A stretch of 64,000 nt of DNA, taken from positions 44,918 through 108,917 of the forward strand of contig JBIICI010000004.1 in assembly GCA_044238935.1 (NCBI GenBank), given 5' to 3'. The position numbers and the translations under genes are program-made. The DNA is from JBIICI01 sp044238935. GTDB lineage: Bacteria > Pseudomonadota > Alphaproteobacteria > Micavibrionales > Micavibrionaceae. Shown here piece by piece: positions 8,947 through 17,907 of the stretch. The number at the start of each line of letters is the position of its first letter. Within the stretch, counting starts at the first letter, position 1. The notes beneath the pieces are model-generated. The model was not told the DNA's origin. It made no database searches and saw nothing but the letters and a program-made list of their open reading frames with translations.

Positions 8947-10097
8947 TTATTTAAGGCTTTCTTTAAAATATTTAAGGATTCCAAGATCATGAAATGGGCA
9001 TCCAGCGTGCGCAGATCGCACAGTTCGAAATGATCCTTTATGTGATCGCGTAAGTGTAATAAATCTAATAGGTCATAATTGTTAGCAATTCCGTATAAAA
9101 GATCAAGGGATTTATGGTGATTTTTGCGTAAATTCGCATCAATTTTCAAGCGCACTATGTAATCCGCCGCCCATTGCACGATTTTTGTATAGTTTTTTAA
9201 TGTGTCTTTTGAGGCTTTGTTCAAGCTATCGGCAAAATGATAATGCGGCAATATACCAGATTTTTGCTGAATCAATTCAAATTGTTGTAAGATTTTTTCG
9301 ATGAGATCAGATTCACCATGATCCAGAAAATCTACGGCAACGCCAATCGAATTGCGGGCATAATCGCGCAAAAACGCCGCCATTATTTCGGATATATTCG
9401 ATTGATAAGATGATATAAGCTGTTGAAAATCGGCATCCGTGGGGCTTTGAAAAAACACAGATTGGCAACGGGATCGAATGGTGGGGATCATCGCCCCCAT
9501 GCGATGCACAATCAGAATAATCAGGGTATAAAGCGGCGGTTCCTCAAGGATTTTCAAAATTGCATTTTGGGCGTTGCGATTCATGGTATCGGCATCATCG
9601 ATCAATATAACGCGCCACCCACCTTGAATATTTGCGGTCAGTTGACAGAATTTATTGATTTGACGGATATTTTCAACGCCGATTTGATTTTTGAACTCTT
9701 CCTTTTTCTCATCCCAATCACGTTGGACATAGAGAAAATCAGGATAGCCCCCCGATATAATTTGGGCGGTGATGGGGTGATCAGCGGCAATACCCAATTT
9801 TTCTAATCTTACAGGTGGCAAGGCATCACCAAATAAGCCTGCATCGGCGTGATCTTGTGTTTTCAACAAGCGTGATTTGGCAAATTGAAAGGCGGTGGTG
9901 CATTTGCCAATGCCCTTTGCGCCCTGAAAAATCAAAGCGTGTGGCATGCCATCATTGTTGAGCATATTCAGCAGTCGGACTTGCACATCATGATGCCCGA
10001 TAATATCTTGCGCTGCAGCGGGGGAGGGTAAGCCTTGGGGTAAGGGGGGCTCAATCTCTATGATTGTTTCATCGTCGTCTTCAAAATCAAAGAGCAT
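8943..10097 (-). CDS. holB: DNA polymerase III subunit delta prime
   Basis: HolB is the delta' subunit of the clamp loader, which opens and loads the sliding clamp. The 384-residue product has the AAA+ nucleotide-binding region: HALIFQGAKGIGKCTTAFQF (P-loop), VILIDDADTMNRNAQNAILK (Walker B-like DDAD) and LEEPPLYTLIILIVH, followed by the IRSRCQSVFF segment typical of the DnaX/HolB family. The region between P-loop and Walker B lacks the four-cysteine zinc module, as is usual in this clade. It overlaps tmk by 11 bases and metG by four. Confidence 0.93.
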   Translation of the reverse strand: MLFDFEDDDETIIEIEPPLPQGLPSPAAAQDIIGHHDVQVRLLNMLNNDGMPHALIFQGAKGIGKCTTAFQFAKSRLLKTQDHADAGLFGDALPPVRLEKLGIAADHPITAQIISGGYPDFLYVQRDWDEKKEEFKNQIGVENIRQINKFCQLTANIQGGWRVILIDDADTMNRNAQNAILKILEEPPLYTLIILIVHRMGAMIPTIRSRCQSVFFQSPTDADFQQLISSYQSNISEIMAAFLRDYARNSIGVAVDFLDHGESDLIEKILQQFELIQQKSGILPHYHFADSLNKASKDTLKNYTKIVQWAADYIVRLKIDANLRKNHHKSLDLLYGIANNYDLLDLLHLRDHIKDHFELCDLRTLDAHFMILESLNILKKALNK

Positions 10098-10710
10098 TGT
10101 TTATATGCTCCATAATCCGTTGATGTACGGACTCTATTGCTCCATTCGCATCAATGATTTTAATGCGCTCAGGCTGTGCTGCGGCCATTGTTTGAAATCC
10201 CTTATACAGGCGCGTGTGAAAATCCAGATTTAGGTTTTCAAAGCGATCTTCACCTGAATTTTGCGTGGTTTCCCGTGATTTTGCACGCAATAGCCCTGCG
10301 GAAGGATCAATATCTAAGAAAAAGGTGAGATCAGGGCGCAGGGATTTTGTGGTCAGCGCATCAATTGTATCAATAAAGGAGGTATCCAAGCCCAACCCAT
10401 AGGCTTGATAGGCATAGGTGGAATCGGTAAAACGATCACAAATCACAATTTCGCCGCGCTGCAGGGCAGGATTAATGACTTGGCGGATATGGCTGCGCCG
10501 TGCCGCAAATAATAATAAGCATTGTTCCTGCATATCCCATTTCAGGGCAGAATTGGTCACAAACAGCGTACGAATGGCTTCTGCCTCCGCCGTTCCACCG
10601 GGTTCACGGGTGACGCATACGCTGCGCCCTTGCGCGGTTAAGGATTGCGCCAAAAGCTGGATTTGCGTGGTCTTTCCACTACCTTCGCCACCTTCGAAAC
10701 TGATAAACAT
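10087..10710 (-). CDS. tmk: Thymidylate kinase
   Basis: Tmk phosphorylates dTMP to dTDP. The 207-residue product opens MFISFEGGEGSGKTTQ, with the P-loop at 7-14, followed by the TREPGGT substrate loop and ICDRFTDSTYAYQAYG, the DR(F/Y) and TxxYQ motifs of the family. The LID region contains RAKSRETTQNSGEDRFE. It is the first gene of the tmk-holB-metG run; upstream, separating it from dacA, lies a 155-base hairpin repeat. The start at ATG 10710 agrees with the family's N-terminus. Confidence 0.95.
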   Translation of the reverse strand: MFISFEGGEGSGKTTQIQLLAQSLTAQGRSVCVTREPGGTAEAEAIRTLFVTNSALKWDMQEQCLLLFAARRSHIRQVINPALQRGEIVICDRFTDSTYAYQAYGLGLDTSFIDTIDALTTKSLRPDLTFFLDIDPSAGLLRAKSRETTQNSGEDRFENLNLDFHTRLYKGFQTMAAAQPERIKIIDANGAIESVHQRIMEHINNAL

Positions 10711-10730
10711 TTTTCTAATCCTTTAATCTT

Positions 10731-10885
10731 TTTTTGAACACTAAGGACACTAAGAACCACTAAGGTACACTAAGAAATAAAGGTTTGAAATACATTGTAC
10801 ACCTAAAAAACAGAGCAGTTTTATGTTTTTTATATAAATCCTTAGTGAAACTTAGTGGTTCTTAGTGTCCTTAGTGTTCAAAAAA
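10731..10885. repeat. CACTAAG hairpin element, copy 1
   Basis: A 155-base element bounded by TTTTTGAACACTAAG and its reverse complement CTTAGTGTTCAAAAA. Each arm holds several copies of CACTAAG (or CTTAGTG) at roughly ten-base intervals; the core of about 65 bases is unrelated to the arms. A second copy in opposite orientation lies at 24366-24509, and the cores match closely after reverse complementation. Short extra GTTCAAAAAATG units follow to about 10910. It lies in the tmk-dacA gap, so it would be transcribed as a long hairpin in the dacA 3' region. No transposase is encoded; a MITE or REP/BIME-like nature is inference. Confidence 0.8.
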
Positions 10886-10918
10886 TGAGTGTTCAAAAAA
10901 TGTTCAAAATCCCCCAAC

Positions 10919-12079
10919 CTATCGCCGCGTATTCAGCACCATTTTTTCAAAAAACGCTGCAAAAAAGCCTTTTTCTGCTACATCACCGCCTGCGACGACA
11001 TCGACACTCAGGGCAGGTTGGTCGGCGGCTTTGATACTGAGTGTACCGATTTTATCACCTGTTTTTATGGGGGCGATTAAGGGCTTTTTATAGGTGATGT
11101 TCATCTCCACTTTATTCTCACTCATGGCAGGCACCGTCATTTTAACGCCGTGCGCGACCGTGGCAGGAATTTGGGTTTTATCCCCCAAAACCACAGGCAC
11201 ATTGACCAAGGCCTGCCCCTCTTTCACGACACTGACATTTTCAAAGCTTTTCAGCCCCAATTCAATCAAGCGCCCTGATTCTTGGGCGCGCTCATTCATA
11301 CTGGTTAGTCCGTTTACAACCAAAATCACGCGGCGTCCCTTTTGCATGGCTGTCCCCATCAGGCCATATCCTGCAATTTCGGTGTGTCCTGTTTTAATGC
11401 CATCTGCGCCTAAATTTTGATATAATAACGGGTTACGATTGCCCTGTTTGATGTTATTATAGGAAAACTCAATCTCAGAAAAATAATGGTAATAATCAGG
11501 AAAATCTTTAATAAGACGACGTGACAAAGTTGCTAAATCCGCTGCCGTGGAATAATGACGTAATTCATCAACGCTGGTATAGGTTTCAGGATCAGGCCAG
11601 CCACTGGCATTGGTGAAATGGCTGTTGGTCATACCAATTTCTTTGGCTTTGGCAGTCATCGCCTCCGCAAAGGCTTCTTCTGATCCCGCCAATCCTTCTG
11701 CTAAAACGATGGTGGCGTCGTTGCCTGATTGAATCGCAACGCCGCGGATCAAATCTTCAACCTTTACTTTGTCCCCCACATGAACAAACATTTTTGACCC
11801 TTGGGTACGCCATGCTTTTTCACTGACAGGAAATTCAGTATCCATCGTGACTTTGCCCTGTTTCAACGCATCAAAGACCATATAGAGCGTCATGGTTTTG
11901 GACATGGATGATGTTGGCATTTTCGCATTGGCGTTTTTATCCAATAAAATTGTGCCTGTTTCATAATCCATCATCAAGGCTTCGCGCGCAATTGTGTCCA
12001 TCGCGCGCGCTGTATAGGGCATAAAGCACCCAGCAACGGTTAAAGCGGTAAATGTTAAATAGGTCAAAGCGCGGTTCAT
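10919..12079 (-). CDS. dacA: D-alanyl-D-alanine carboxypeptidase (PBP5/6 type)
   Basis: A periplasmic low-molecular-weight penicillin-binding protein that trims the terminal D-Ala from peptidoglycan pentapeptides. The 386-residue product starts with a signal peptide (MNRALTYLTFTALTVAGCF ... ARA). The active-site motifs are in order: S58-M-S-K61 in PTSSMSKT, SGN in IQSGNDATIVLAEG, and KTG in GADGIKTGHTEIAGYG. The C-terminal PBP5-like beta domain and a short amphipathic tail (KGFFAAFFEKMVLNTRR) follow. The ATG at 12079 is chosen over one 48 bases upstream because an AGGA site precedes it and the signal peptide then starts correctly. It sits next to rlpA and mltB. Confidence 0.93.
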   Translation of the reverse strand: MNRALTYLTFTALTVAGCFMPYTARAMDTIAREALMMDYETGTILLDKNANAKMPTSSMSKTMTLYMVFDALKQGKVTMDTEFPVSEKAWRTQGSKMFVHVGDKVKVEDLIRGVAIQSGNDATIVLAEGLAGSEEAFAEAMTAKAKEIGMTNSHFTNASGWPDPETYTSVDELRHYSTAADLATLSRRLIKDFPDYYHYFSEIEFSYNNIKQGNRNPLLYQNLGADGIKTGHTEIAGYGLMGTAMQKGRRVILVVNGLTSMNERAQESGRLIELGLKSFENVSVVKEGQALVNVPVVLGDKTQIPATVAHGVKMTVPAMSENKVEMNITYKKPLIAPIKTGDKIGTLSIKAADQPALSVDVVAGGDVAEKGFFAAFFEKMVLNTRR

Positions 12080-12136
12080 GTGATGATTCCTGAAAAAAGT
12101 ATAAATTCTGTTGCCTTGACAATACAAAATCTAAAC

Positions 12137-13051
12137 CTATCCATCAACCACAATCATGACTTTTTCTTTTGTCGCCTTTGAAATTTTTATCAACGCCAAA
12201 TCTGCCTCATCAATTGTGGCATACGGACCCATGCGGACATGATGAATGGTGTGACCATTTTTCTGCTTTGTAATGACAAAGGCACGCCCTGCGCTTAAGC
12301 GCAATTGTGCCTCTAATTTCTTGGCGTTTTCAATGGATGAGAACGCCCCTGCCTGAATATAAAGCGTCGTTTTCACAGGCTGTTGTTGATACACAACGGG
12401 GGCAGGCATATCACGTTGATCGGCGGATTTATGGAATTGCACATCATCAAGGCTGTTGATACGATTTTTCGGTGCATATTCCGCGCCATAGGCTGATTCA
12501 TAGTTTGCTTGGCGAATATTGGGGTCTTGAGTTTTGGATTGGCCGTTATACGCCATTTCATAACCGCGTGTATTTTGACCTGCCATCGCGGCGGCTGCAA
12601 TCGCGCGGCTTTCCTCCGTTAGCACATCCAGCTGCACGCGCGCCGTGCCAATATGTTTAAATTCCAATAATTCCGCAGCACGCTGGGATAAATCAATAAT
12701 GCGTCCGCGTTTATAAGGGCCGCGATCATTGATGCGCACCACCACGCTTTTGCCATTATCCAGATTTGTGACCTTCACAAGGGCGGGCATCTGTAACGTC
12801 TTATGCGCCCCTGTTAATTCACGCGTATCAAAAGATTCGCCATTGGCAGTATGCTTGCCCTGAAATCCAGGGCCATACCAAGAGGCAAGGCCTTTTTCGG
12901 AGAATTCATAGCGTTCCTCAGGCGTATAGAGTTTGCCGCCGACCCAATAAGGTTTGCCGACTTTAAAAGTCCCCTTAGACGGCGTATAAGATCCGCCGCC
13001 AAAACAGCCTGATAAAGCCAATAACCAGATACATAAAACTAAATAACGCAT
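12137..13051 (-). CDS. rlpA: Septal lytic transglycosylase RlpA with SPOR domain
   Basis: RlpA is an outer-membrane lipoprotein that cleaves denuded glycan strands and is drawn to the septum by its SPOR domain. The product (304 residues from ATG 13051) has a lipobox LALSGC with C16 as lipidation site. A double-psi beta-barrel follows (GLASWYGPGFQGKHTANGE, LPxx-like MPALVKVTNL, VRINDRGPYKRGRIIDLS), and the C-terminal SPOR repeat runs from about 225 to the end (TLYIQAGAFSSIENAKKLEA ... HHVRMGPYATIDEA). The GGAAAG site before 13051 favours that start over the ATG 12 bases upstream. It lies between mltB and dacA, a murein-processing cluster. Confidence 0.93.
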   Translation of the reverse strand: MRYLVLCIWLLALSGCFGGGSYTPSKGTFKVGKPYWVGGKLYTPEERYEFSEKGLASWYGPGFQGKHTANGESFDTRELTGAHKTLQMPALVKVTNLDNGKSVVVRINDRGPYKRGRIIDLSQRAAELLEFKHIGTARVQLDVLTEESRAIAAAAMAGQNTRGYEMAYNGQSKTQDPNIRQANYESAYGAEYAPKNRINSLDDVQFHKSADQRDMPAPVVYQQQPVKTTLYIQAGAFSSIENAKKLEAQLRLSAGRAFVITKQKNGHTIHHVRMGPYATIDEADLALIKISKATKEKVMIVVDG

Positions 13052-13068
13052 GTGTCTTTCCATCGTTG

Positions 13069-14103
13069 TTAAAAACTCTTAATATGATCCGCAAGCATGC
13101 CCACGGCCGCACCGAAATAGCGCGAATTATTCCATTTCAAAATTGTTTTGAAATTATCGTAAACTAAGAAACTTTGATTTGAATCCTCATTCATGCGGAT
13201 CAAAGACGCTTGAATGGCAGGATCAACAGGTAATGCCGCACCATTAGGTAACCGCACACCACGCGCTTCCCAAAAGGACAAAGGATGTGCGGTTTTTAGA
13301 TCAAACAAAGTCGCATCAATATTGTTCGGCACACGCACCGCACGCCCCCATTTTTGCCCTGATTTCCAACCGCTCTGGTGCAAATAATTGGCAGCAGAGG
13401 CAAACACATCGCCCTTATCCGTCCAAATATCTGTATGACCATCGCGGTTATAATCCACCGCAAACTTAAAGAAACTAGAGGGCATAAATTGGCACTGCCC
13501 CATCGCCCCTGCCCATGATCCTTTCATGTTTGCACGGTCAATATGGTTTTGCGCCAAAATATCCAAGGCATAGAAAAGCTCATCTCTGAAAAAATCGGCG
13601 CGGCGACCGTCATAGGCAAGCGTGGCAAGGGCGTTGATAAGATCAAAGCCGCCCGTGACCTGCCCAAAGCTGGTCTCAATACCCCAAAGCGCAACAATAT
13701 AAGATGGATCAACGCCATAACGCGCACCAATTTTTTGCAATAGGGCATAATGTTGCTGATACAAAGCCCGTCCCTTATCAATCCGCGCCTGCGTCACCAC
13801 ATTTTGCTTATAACGCTGCCACGTGATTTTTGATTCGGGCTGTTTTTGATCCAGATCAATGACTTTGGGAAGATAGGTAAGCTGGTCAAAAACAGGCATA
13901 ACAGATGCACCATCCAGATGATAATCAGGATAATCCCGTGCAATTTGCTGAAGCCGTGCCGCGTATTGATCGCGTATTTGCATCGTCCAGCTGCCAAAGG
14001 TGAGTTGTGATTCTGTTGTTGCAAAAGCATGGTTTTGTAATCCAAAACCCAACAAAACCGCAATCCCTATTGATAAAATCAAAGATCGCATAAAACGCAC
14101 CAT
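13069..14103 (-). CDS. Lytic murein transglycosylase (MltB family)
   Basis: An SLT-type muramidase that cleaves the glycan strand with formation of 1,6-anhydroMurNAc. The mature protein shows IVALWGIETSFGQVTGGF with the catalytic glutamate E143, then RRADFFRDEL, SWAGAMGQCQFMPSSF and DIWTDKGDVFASAANYL, the ordered motifs of the MltB/SltB family. The N-terminus MVRFMRSLILSIGIAVLLGF is a signal peptide without a lipobox, so it is probably soluble and periplasmic. An upstream in-frame extension of 80 codons is rejected: it runs into the divergent proB gene and the signal peptide begins at 14103 (or 14091). Followed by rlpA and dacA. Confidence 0.9.
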   Translation of the reverse strand: MVRFMRSLILSIGIAVLLGFGLQNHAFATTESQLTFGSWTMQIRDQYAARLQQIARDYPDYHLDGASVMPVFDQLTYLPKVIDLDQKQPESKITWQRYKQNVVTQARIDKGRALYQQHYALLQKIGARYGVDPSYIVALWGIETSFGQVTGGFDLINALATLAYDGRRADFFRDELFYALDILAQNHIDRANMKGSWAGAMGQCQFMPSSFFKFAVDYNRDGHTDIWTDKGDVFASAANYLHQSGWKSGQKWGRAVRVPNNIDATLFDLKTAHPLSFWEARGVRLPNGAALPVDPAIQASLIRMNEDSNQSFLVYDNFKTILKWNNSRYFGAAVGMLADHIKSF

Positions 14104-14113
14104 AGCAAATAAG

Positions 14114-14142
14114 TTGACAAGGGTAAAATCTTTTTTTATGAA
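14114..14142 (+). promoter_or_regulatory. proB: Candidate sigma-70-type promoter for proB
   Basis: TTGACA at 14114-14119 is followed after 17 bases by TATGAA at 14137-14142. Transcription would start near 14149, at or just before the ATG at 14150, which would make a nearly leaderless mRNA; the ATG at 14138 would then lie upstream of the transcript. The -35 is perfect, the -10 is partial, and the mltB start lies ten bases upstream of it on the other strand. Confidence 0.45.
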
Positions 14143-14971
14143 TGATACTATGAAAAACGCTATGGATATTATAAGAGATGTTGATCGTCTGGTTTTAAAA
14201 ATCGGCTCAAATTTGATTGTCAATGAAAAGGGGCAGTTAAAAAAAGCTTGGCTGGATGCGATGGCATCCGAAGTTTCAGATTTACGCAATAAAGGAAAAT
14301 CCATTGCCATTGTTACCTCAGGCGCAATCGCGCTGGGGCGCAAGGATTTGGGAATTGATTTTAATTGTGCCGCCCGTCATATTGATCTCAGCCTAAAACA
14401 AGCCGCCGCCGCCGTGGGACAACCCTTATTGATGCAGGCCTATCAACAAAGTTTTGCAAAATATGATTTAAAAGTCGCACAGCTTTTGGTGACCAACCAA
14501 GAATTAAAACATCTAGACGCACGGGAAAATACCAAAAACCTTATCAATGCGCTCTTTAAACAAGGCTTTATCCCGATTTTCAATGAAAATGATGCCACAT
14601 CAACGGATGAGATTCGCATTGGTGATAATGATAATCTGTCCGCGCAATGCGCCAGCTTAATGCGTGCAGATGGTTTAATTTTGCTGTCCACTATTGATGG
14701 ATATTATACTGCCCCCCCCAGTACAGCAGGCGCGCAGCACATTCCCTTTATTACAGAGATCACGCCCGAAATTGAAAATGCCGCAGGCGATGCCGAAAAT
14801 GGCTTCAGCACTGGTGGCATGGTTACTAAAATCCAAGCCGCAAAACATGTCACAAAACATGGATGCAGTATGATTATCGCCGATGGGCGCGAACAATCGC
14901 CCTTAAGCCAAATAAAACAAGGCGCACGTTGCACGATTTTTTATAAAAATTCTGCTTGCGCTTTGGGATAA
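14138..14971 (+). CDS. proB: Glutamate 5-kinase without PUA domain
   Basis: ProB phosphorylates glutamate in the first step of proline synthesis. The amino-acid-kinase fold is evident: LVLKIGSNLIV at the start, IAIVTSGAIALGRKDLG, QAAAAVGQPLLMQAYQ, FNENDATSTDEIRIGDNDNL and STGGMVTKIQAAKHVTKHG. The protein is 277 residues from ATG 14138 and stops after the kinase domain, so it lacks the C-terminal PUA domain of E. coli ProB (367 residues). Starts at 14150 and 14162 are possible, and the candidate promoter favours 14150. proA is not adjacent. It diverges from mltB and is followed by tRNA-Ser. Confidence 0.9.
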   Translation: MNDTMKNAMDIIRDVDRLVLKIGSNLIVNEKGQLKKAWLDAMASEVSDLRNKGKSIAIVTSGAIALGRKDLGIDFNCAARHIDLSLKQAAAAVGQPLLMQAYQQSFAKYDLKVAQLLVTNQELKHLDARENTKNLINALFKQGFIPIFNENDATSTDEIRIGDNDNLSAQCASLMRADGLILLSTIDGYYTAPPSTAGAQHIPFITEITPEIENAAGDAENGFSTGGMVTKIQAAKHVTKHGCSMIIADGREQSPLSQIKQGARCTIFYKNSACALG

Positions 14972-15018
14972 AAAACAGTAAAACCATACTCACCGCAAAA
15001 TAGACGCCCAAATAAAAC

Positions 15019-15108
15019 GGAAGAGTGGCAGAGCGGTTGAATGCAACGGTCTTGAAAACCGTCGTGGGTGCGAGCCCACCGTGGGTTCGAATCCCACCTC
15101 TTCCGCCA
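15019..15108 (+). tRNA. tRNA-Ser (anticodon UGA)
   Basis: A 90-base class II tRNA with a long variable arm. The acceptor strand GGAAGAG pairs with CTCTTCC, followed by discriminator G and an encoded CCA at 15106-15108. The anticodon stem-loop CGGTCTTGAAAACCG carries TGA, and GGTTCGAATCC forms the T loop. The variable arm stem is GTGGGTGCGAGCCCAC. It lies 47 bases after proB. Confidence 0.96.
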
Positions 15109-15365
15109 TTTTTCTAAATTAAATATAGAAAAATGACAAAAATACCCAAAATTTTTGAAACAAAATCCACACCATTATTTGGTGGGACTAGACATAGAGT
15201 ATTTAAAAATATTTATTTTACATAAAAAATATCTTGAATGGCTGTATAGCAATATCTGAAGCCATACGCGGCCATCTGCAAAATATGTAAAAATATATTG
15301 ACTCTGAATATTGTTTTGTTTATTCATAATAAAAAAACTACAAAACAGAAAGAGGGAGTATTATT
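15109..15365 (+). promoter_or_regulatory. Gap with promoter and ribosome site for the 15366 gene
   Basis: This AT-rich 257-base gap holds no gene that I can see. Near its end, TTGACT at 15298-15303 and TATTCA at 15321-15326 are 17 bases apart and form a plausible promoter. A strong ribosome site, AGAGGGAG at 15351-15358, lies seven bases before the ATG at 15366 and decides that start. Confidence 0.5.
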
Positions 15366-16529
15366 ATGAATAAAGAAGTAGCTTTATATACATTAAGCGC
15401 ATTGAGCATTTTAGGAATGTACAGCTATTCAAGCGGATTTTTGTCTGGCACAATTCCTTTTCAGGATTTGACAAATGTAAAAATTGGAAATCACGCAGCA
15501 TTTAACGCCGCAGAAACATTATTCATGCCAAGTAAGGGCACATTCACGCCGATTATTACATATGGCTGGGATGCAGCCCCTTGTAAATTATTAGGAGACG
15601 AAGATTTACGAGTCACAGGCAGAATAGGGGATACAATATATACTAGATTGGAAGTCCGTACTTCAGATAAAACATGCTCCCCTCATAGTATTATTCCTTT
15701 TTCTACCGCTGTTTTTGAAAAAATGATGACTGAAAATGAAGAACGAGCCCCTGAGGAAGCAAAAGAGGAGCAGGAAGCAAAAGAAAAAACAAATTTCATA
15801 CAAAATATGATTAACTTACGTGCTGTAGAAACATATGAAGGCTTTGCATTAGATCAGATTATTAACGCCACTGATGTAAACCCTGTGCATGACATAGATG
15901 GCACTGAATTTACGGAAGCGTTAACAATCGTTGCTCTGCCTAGCAAAAACGGCAGCATTTTGGTTATTCAAACCGCTTTAAATTCTAATAATGCAGATAA
16001 TGTATCATATATTCCATCAGAGAACCTTAAAAAATGGAAACAGGCACAAGACAAATTAGTACAAACATCAAAAATAATCACGGATGTTTTTAATGGAACG
16101 GGGCGATATACAACGCCTGAATTAAAAAAAGATGATACAATTAATCTTACCGTGACCGAAGATATTAAAGAACAAATTGAAAGGACTTATTATCAAACGT
16201 CAAGTGATACAAATAATTCGGATGAATCTATTGTAAAGTATGTTATAAATGGTATAGAAATCAAAAACCCATCTGCTAAAATCGACGAGCTGCTTCAAGC
16301 TTTAGGCACTCCCAGTTCCAGTGATTTTGAAGAGCAGAAAATCGCCAAAGTTATGGGATTTAGCCCTGATGGAAAAACATCAGTCATGGCGGTTTTTAAT
16401 GTGGGTGCCCGTTCTGCTTTGGGCTATTACACACAACCAACCCAAAAAATTGTGGATATAAGATCGAATCAGATCAAAGCATTGAAGAAGGTAAAAGGCT
16501 ATATAGAATCTGGCATTGCACCTAAGTAA
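15366..16529 (+). CDS. Membrane-anchored protein of unknown function
   Basis: Not recognised. The 387-residue product has a single hydrophobic segment at about 6-26 (VALYTLSALSILGMYSY), probably a signal anchor, then a long polar region. It includes an acidic, helix-prone stretch (ENEERAPEEAKEEQEAKEK) near residues 125-143. Cysteines are few (two near 78 and 105). Codon use is AT-rich compared with proB and groEL, which suggests acquired DNA. Its stop codon and the terminator after it are duplicated 2.7 kb downstream (19255-19315), bracketing the AAA ATPase and NUDIX genes. Confidence 0.6.
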   Translation: MNKEVALYTLSALSILGMYSYSSGFLSGTIPFQDLTNVKIGNHAAFNAAETLFMPSKGTFTPIITYGWDAAPCKLLGDEDLRVTGRIGDTIYTRLEVRTSDKTCSPHSIIPFSTAVFEKMMTENEERAPEEAKEEQEAKEKTNFIQNMINLRAVETYEGFALDQIINATDVNPVHDIDGTEFTEALTIVALPSKNGSILVIQTALNSNNADNVSYIPSENLKKWKQAQDKLVQTSKIITDVFNGTGRYTTPELKKDDTINLTVTEDIKEQIERTYYQTSSDTNNSDESIVKYVINGIEIKNPSAKIDELLQALGTPSSSDFEEQKIAKVMGFSPDGKTSVMAVFNVGARSALGYYTQPTQKIVDIRSNQIKALKKVKGYIESGIAPK

Positions 16530-16582
16530 AAATATCCAAGAATCTTAATGCAAAAAAGCCCCATCACTGGGGCTTTTTCTTT
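16522..16582. repeat. 61-bp direct repeat, copy 1
   Basis: The segment starts inside the last codons of the 15366 gene (CTAAGTAAAAATATCC) and runs through the terminator hairpin. It recurs at 19255-19315 with a single mismatch (A16563 versus G19296). The two copies bracket an accessory segment of about 2.67 kb. The right copy begins exactly where the MITE at 18926-19255 ends. Confidence 0.9.
16552..16580. terminator. Bidirectional intrinsic terminator
   Basis: AAAAAGCCCC at 16553-16562 pairs with GGGGCTTTTT at 16569-16578 around a six-base loop (ATCACT). It has a T run on both strands, so it can stop transcripts from the 15366 gene and from the convergent ATPase gene ending at 16627. Confidence 0.9.
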
Positions 16583-16626
16583 TCCTGACCTGCTCCTCAA
16601 TGGATTTCCTAGGGATCGTTTGTTGG

Positions 16627-17898
16627 TTATCTGCCCCACAAAGCACTGATGGGAACCGCCCATAAATGCGTTCCAAATGATAAAACATGTTCGCCTGTAT
16701 AAAATACAATGCCGATAAATTTTCTGTTTTTTGCTATATGTTCAGAAAACCATATCAAATGCTTAAAATCTTTTTTATCAACCAATGATCCTGCTTTCAC
16801 CTCAATCCCTAAAATAGCTTGGTCGGTAGTGCGTTCAATAATAAAATCAACCTCGCGTTTTTCACTATCGCGGTAATGCGTGATTTTATACTGCTCTTTA
16901 TAGACATCGATATGTGCTGCCAATTGATTAAAAACAAATGTTTCTAATAACTTACCATTCTTATCCCCATCCAGCGCCACCGCATCAAGATGCCAATTCA
17001 AGATAGATGCCATCAAGCCGGTGTCGGTCATAAAGAGTTTGTCTTTTTTGCCCACACGGTCATAATCGGTATCATGCCAAGGTCGAACACGTTCGATGAC
17101 ATAAAGTGTTTCTAGGGCATTGATATAAGTTTCAAGCGTAGGACGAGTCAAAGACAAATGACTGCCGATGGATTGCAGCTCCATGAATTTTGATGACCAT
17201 GCTGCCAAAATTTCAATCAATTTTTCCATGGCATCTTTACGGCGAATATTTGTAATATCTTTTAGATCGCGATCCAGTAATGCATTTATATAATCTTTGT
17301 ACCATGATTGATACCGGTGCGTATTATCAAAATATCGTCTTGGTTCAGGAAAGCCACCTCTAAAGGCTTGGGTTAAATAGTCTTTCTTATTCCAGTAAGT
17401 ATCTCCGTTCAAAGAATGCCCCAGCTTATGAACAAAAAATTCTTCATCAAAGGCATCTTGCAGAAACCATGACCTATCCATCCATATTTCGCCCATCGAT
17501 AACGGACGCAAGCGCACTTTTGTGATCCGCCCTGCCAAAGACTCCATAACATTGGGTAAGGATTGAATATTGGCTGATCCTGTTAATAAAAATCGCCCTA
17601 AGCCTTGATTTTCATCAACATTTTTCTTAATGGCTTGCAAAAGCATAGGGGCGCGTTGAATTTCATCAATAATCATCAATCCATCACCATGATCAACAAA
17701 GCCATGCGGATCAGACAGGGCAGCATTCATCAAGGTTGTATCATCCAACGTGCGATAAATCGTATTTTCATCCGAAAGACCTTTAACCAAGGTTGTTTTA
17801 CCGCATTGACGCGATCCTTCTAAAATCACGACACGCCGTTGACTCAAAGCATATCGCAATGTTTCTGATTGCCAACGAGGATAAGAAGGAAAATTCAT
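16627..17898 (-). CDS. DUF4143-type AAA ATPase
   Basis: A 423-residue predicted ATPase of the AAA_14/DUF4143 group (COG1373-like). The P-loop is GSRQCGKT at 28-35, the Walker B LMIIDEI at 74-80 followed by QRAP, and the sensor segment is LLTGSANIQSLPNVMESLAG. A winged-helix-like region (SHLSLTRPTLETYINALETL) and a C-terminal PD-(D/E)XK-like fold (NGKLLETFVFNQL ... HYRDSEKREVDFIIE ... LGIEVKAGS) complete the family layout. Members are widespread, often mobile and of unclear role; some are thought to be toxin-like or selfish. Four 23-bp direct repeats overlap its promoter. It converges on the 15366 gene across a bidirectional terminator. Confidence 0.85.
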   Translation of the reverse strand: MNFPSYPRWQSETLRYALSQRRVVILEGSRQCGKTTLVKGLSDENTIYRTLDDTTLMNAALSDPHGFVDHGDGLMIIDEIQRAPMLLQAIKKNVDENQGLGRFLLTGSANIQSLPNVMESLAGRITKVRLRPLSMGEIWMDRSWFLQDAFDEEFFVHKLGHSLNGDTYWNKKDYLTQAFRGGFPEPRRYFDNTHRYQSWYKDYINALLDRDLKDITNIRRKDAMEKLIEILAAWSSKFMELQSIGSHLSLTRPTLETYINALETLYVIERVRPWHDTDYDRVGKKDKLFMTDTGLMASILNWHLDAVALDGDKNGKLLETFVFNQLAAHIDVYKEQYKITHYRDSEKREVDFIIERTTDQAILGIEVKAGSLVDKKDFKHLIWFSEHIAKNRKFIGIVFYTGEHVLSFGTHLWAVPISALWGR

Positions 17899-17907
17899 AT
17901 CTATAAT

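Noticed and set aside
10731..10885. Hairpin element considered as an intrinsic terminator of dacA
   Set aside because: The arms are too long and repetitive, there is no GC stem with U tract, and the same element occurs in a divergent promoter gap at 24366-24509.
14104..14343. N-terminal extension of the MltB-like gene by 80 codons
   Set aside because: It runs antisense through the start of proB and precedes a clear signal peptide beginning at 14103.
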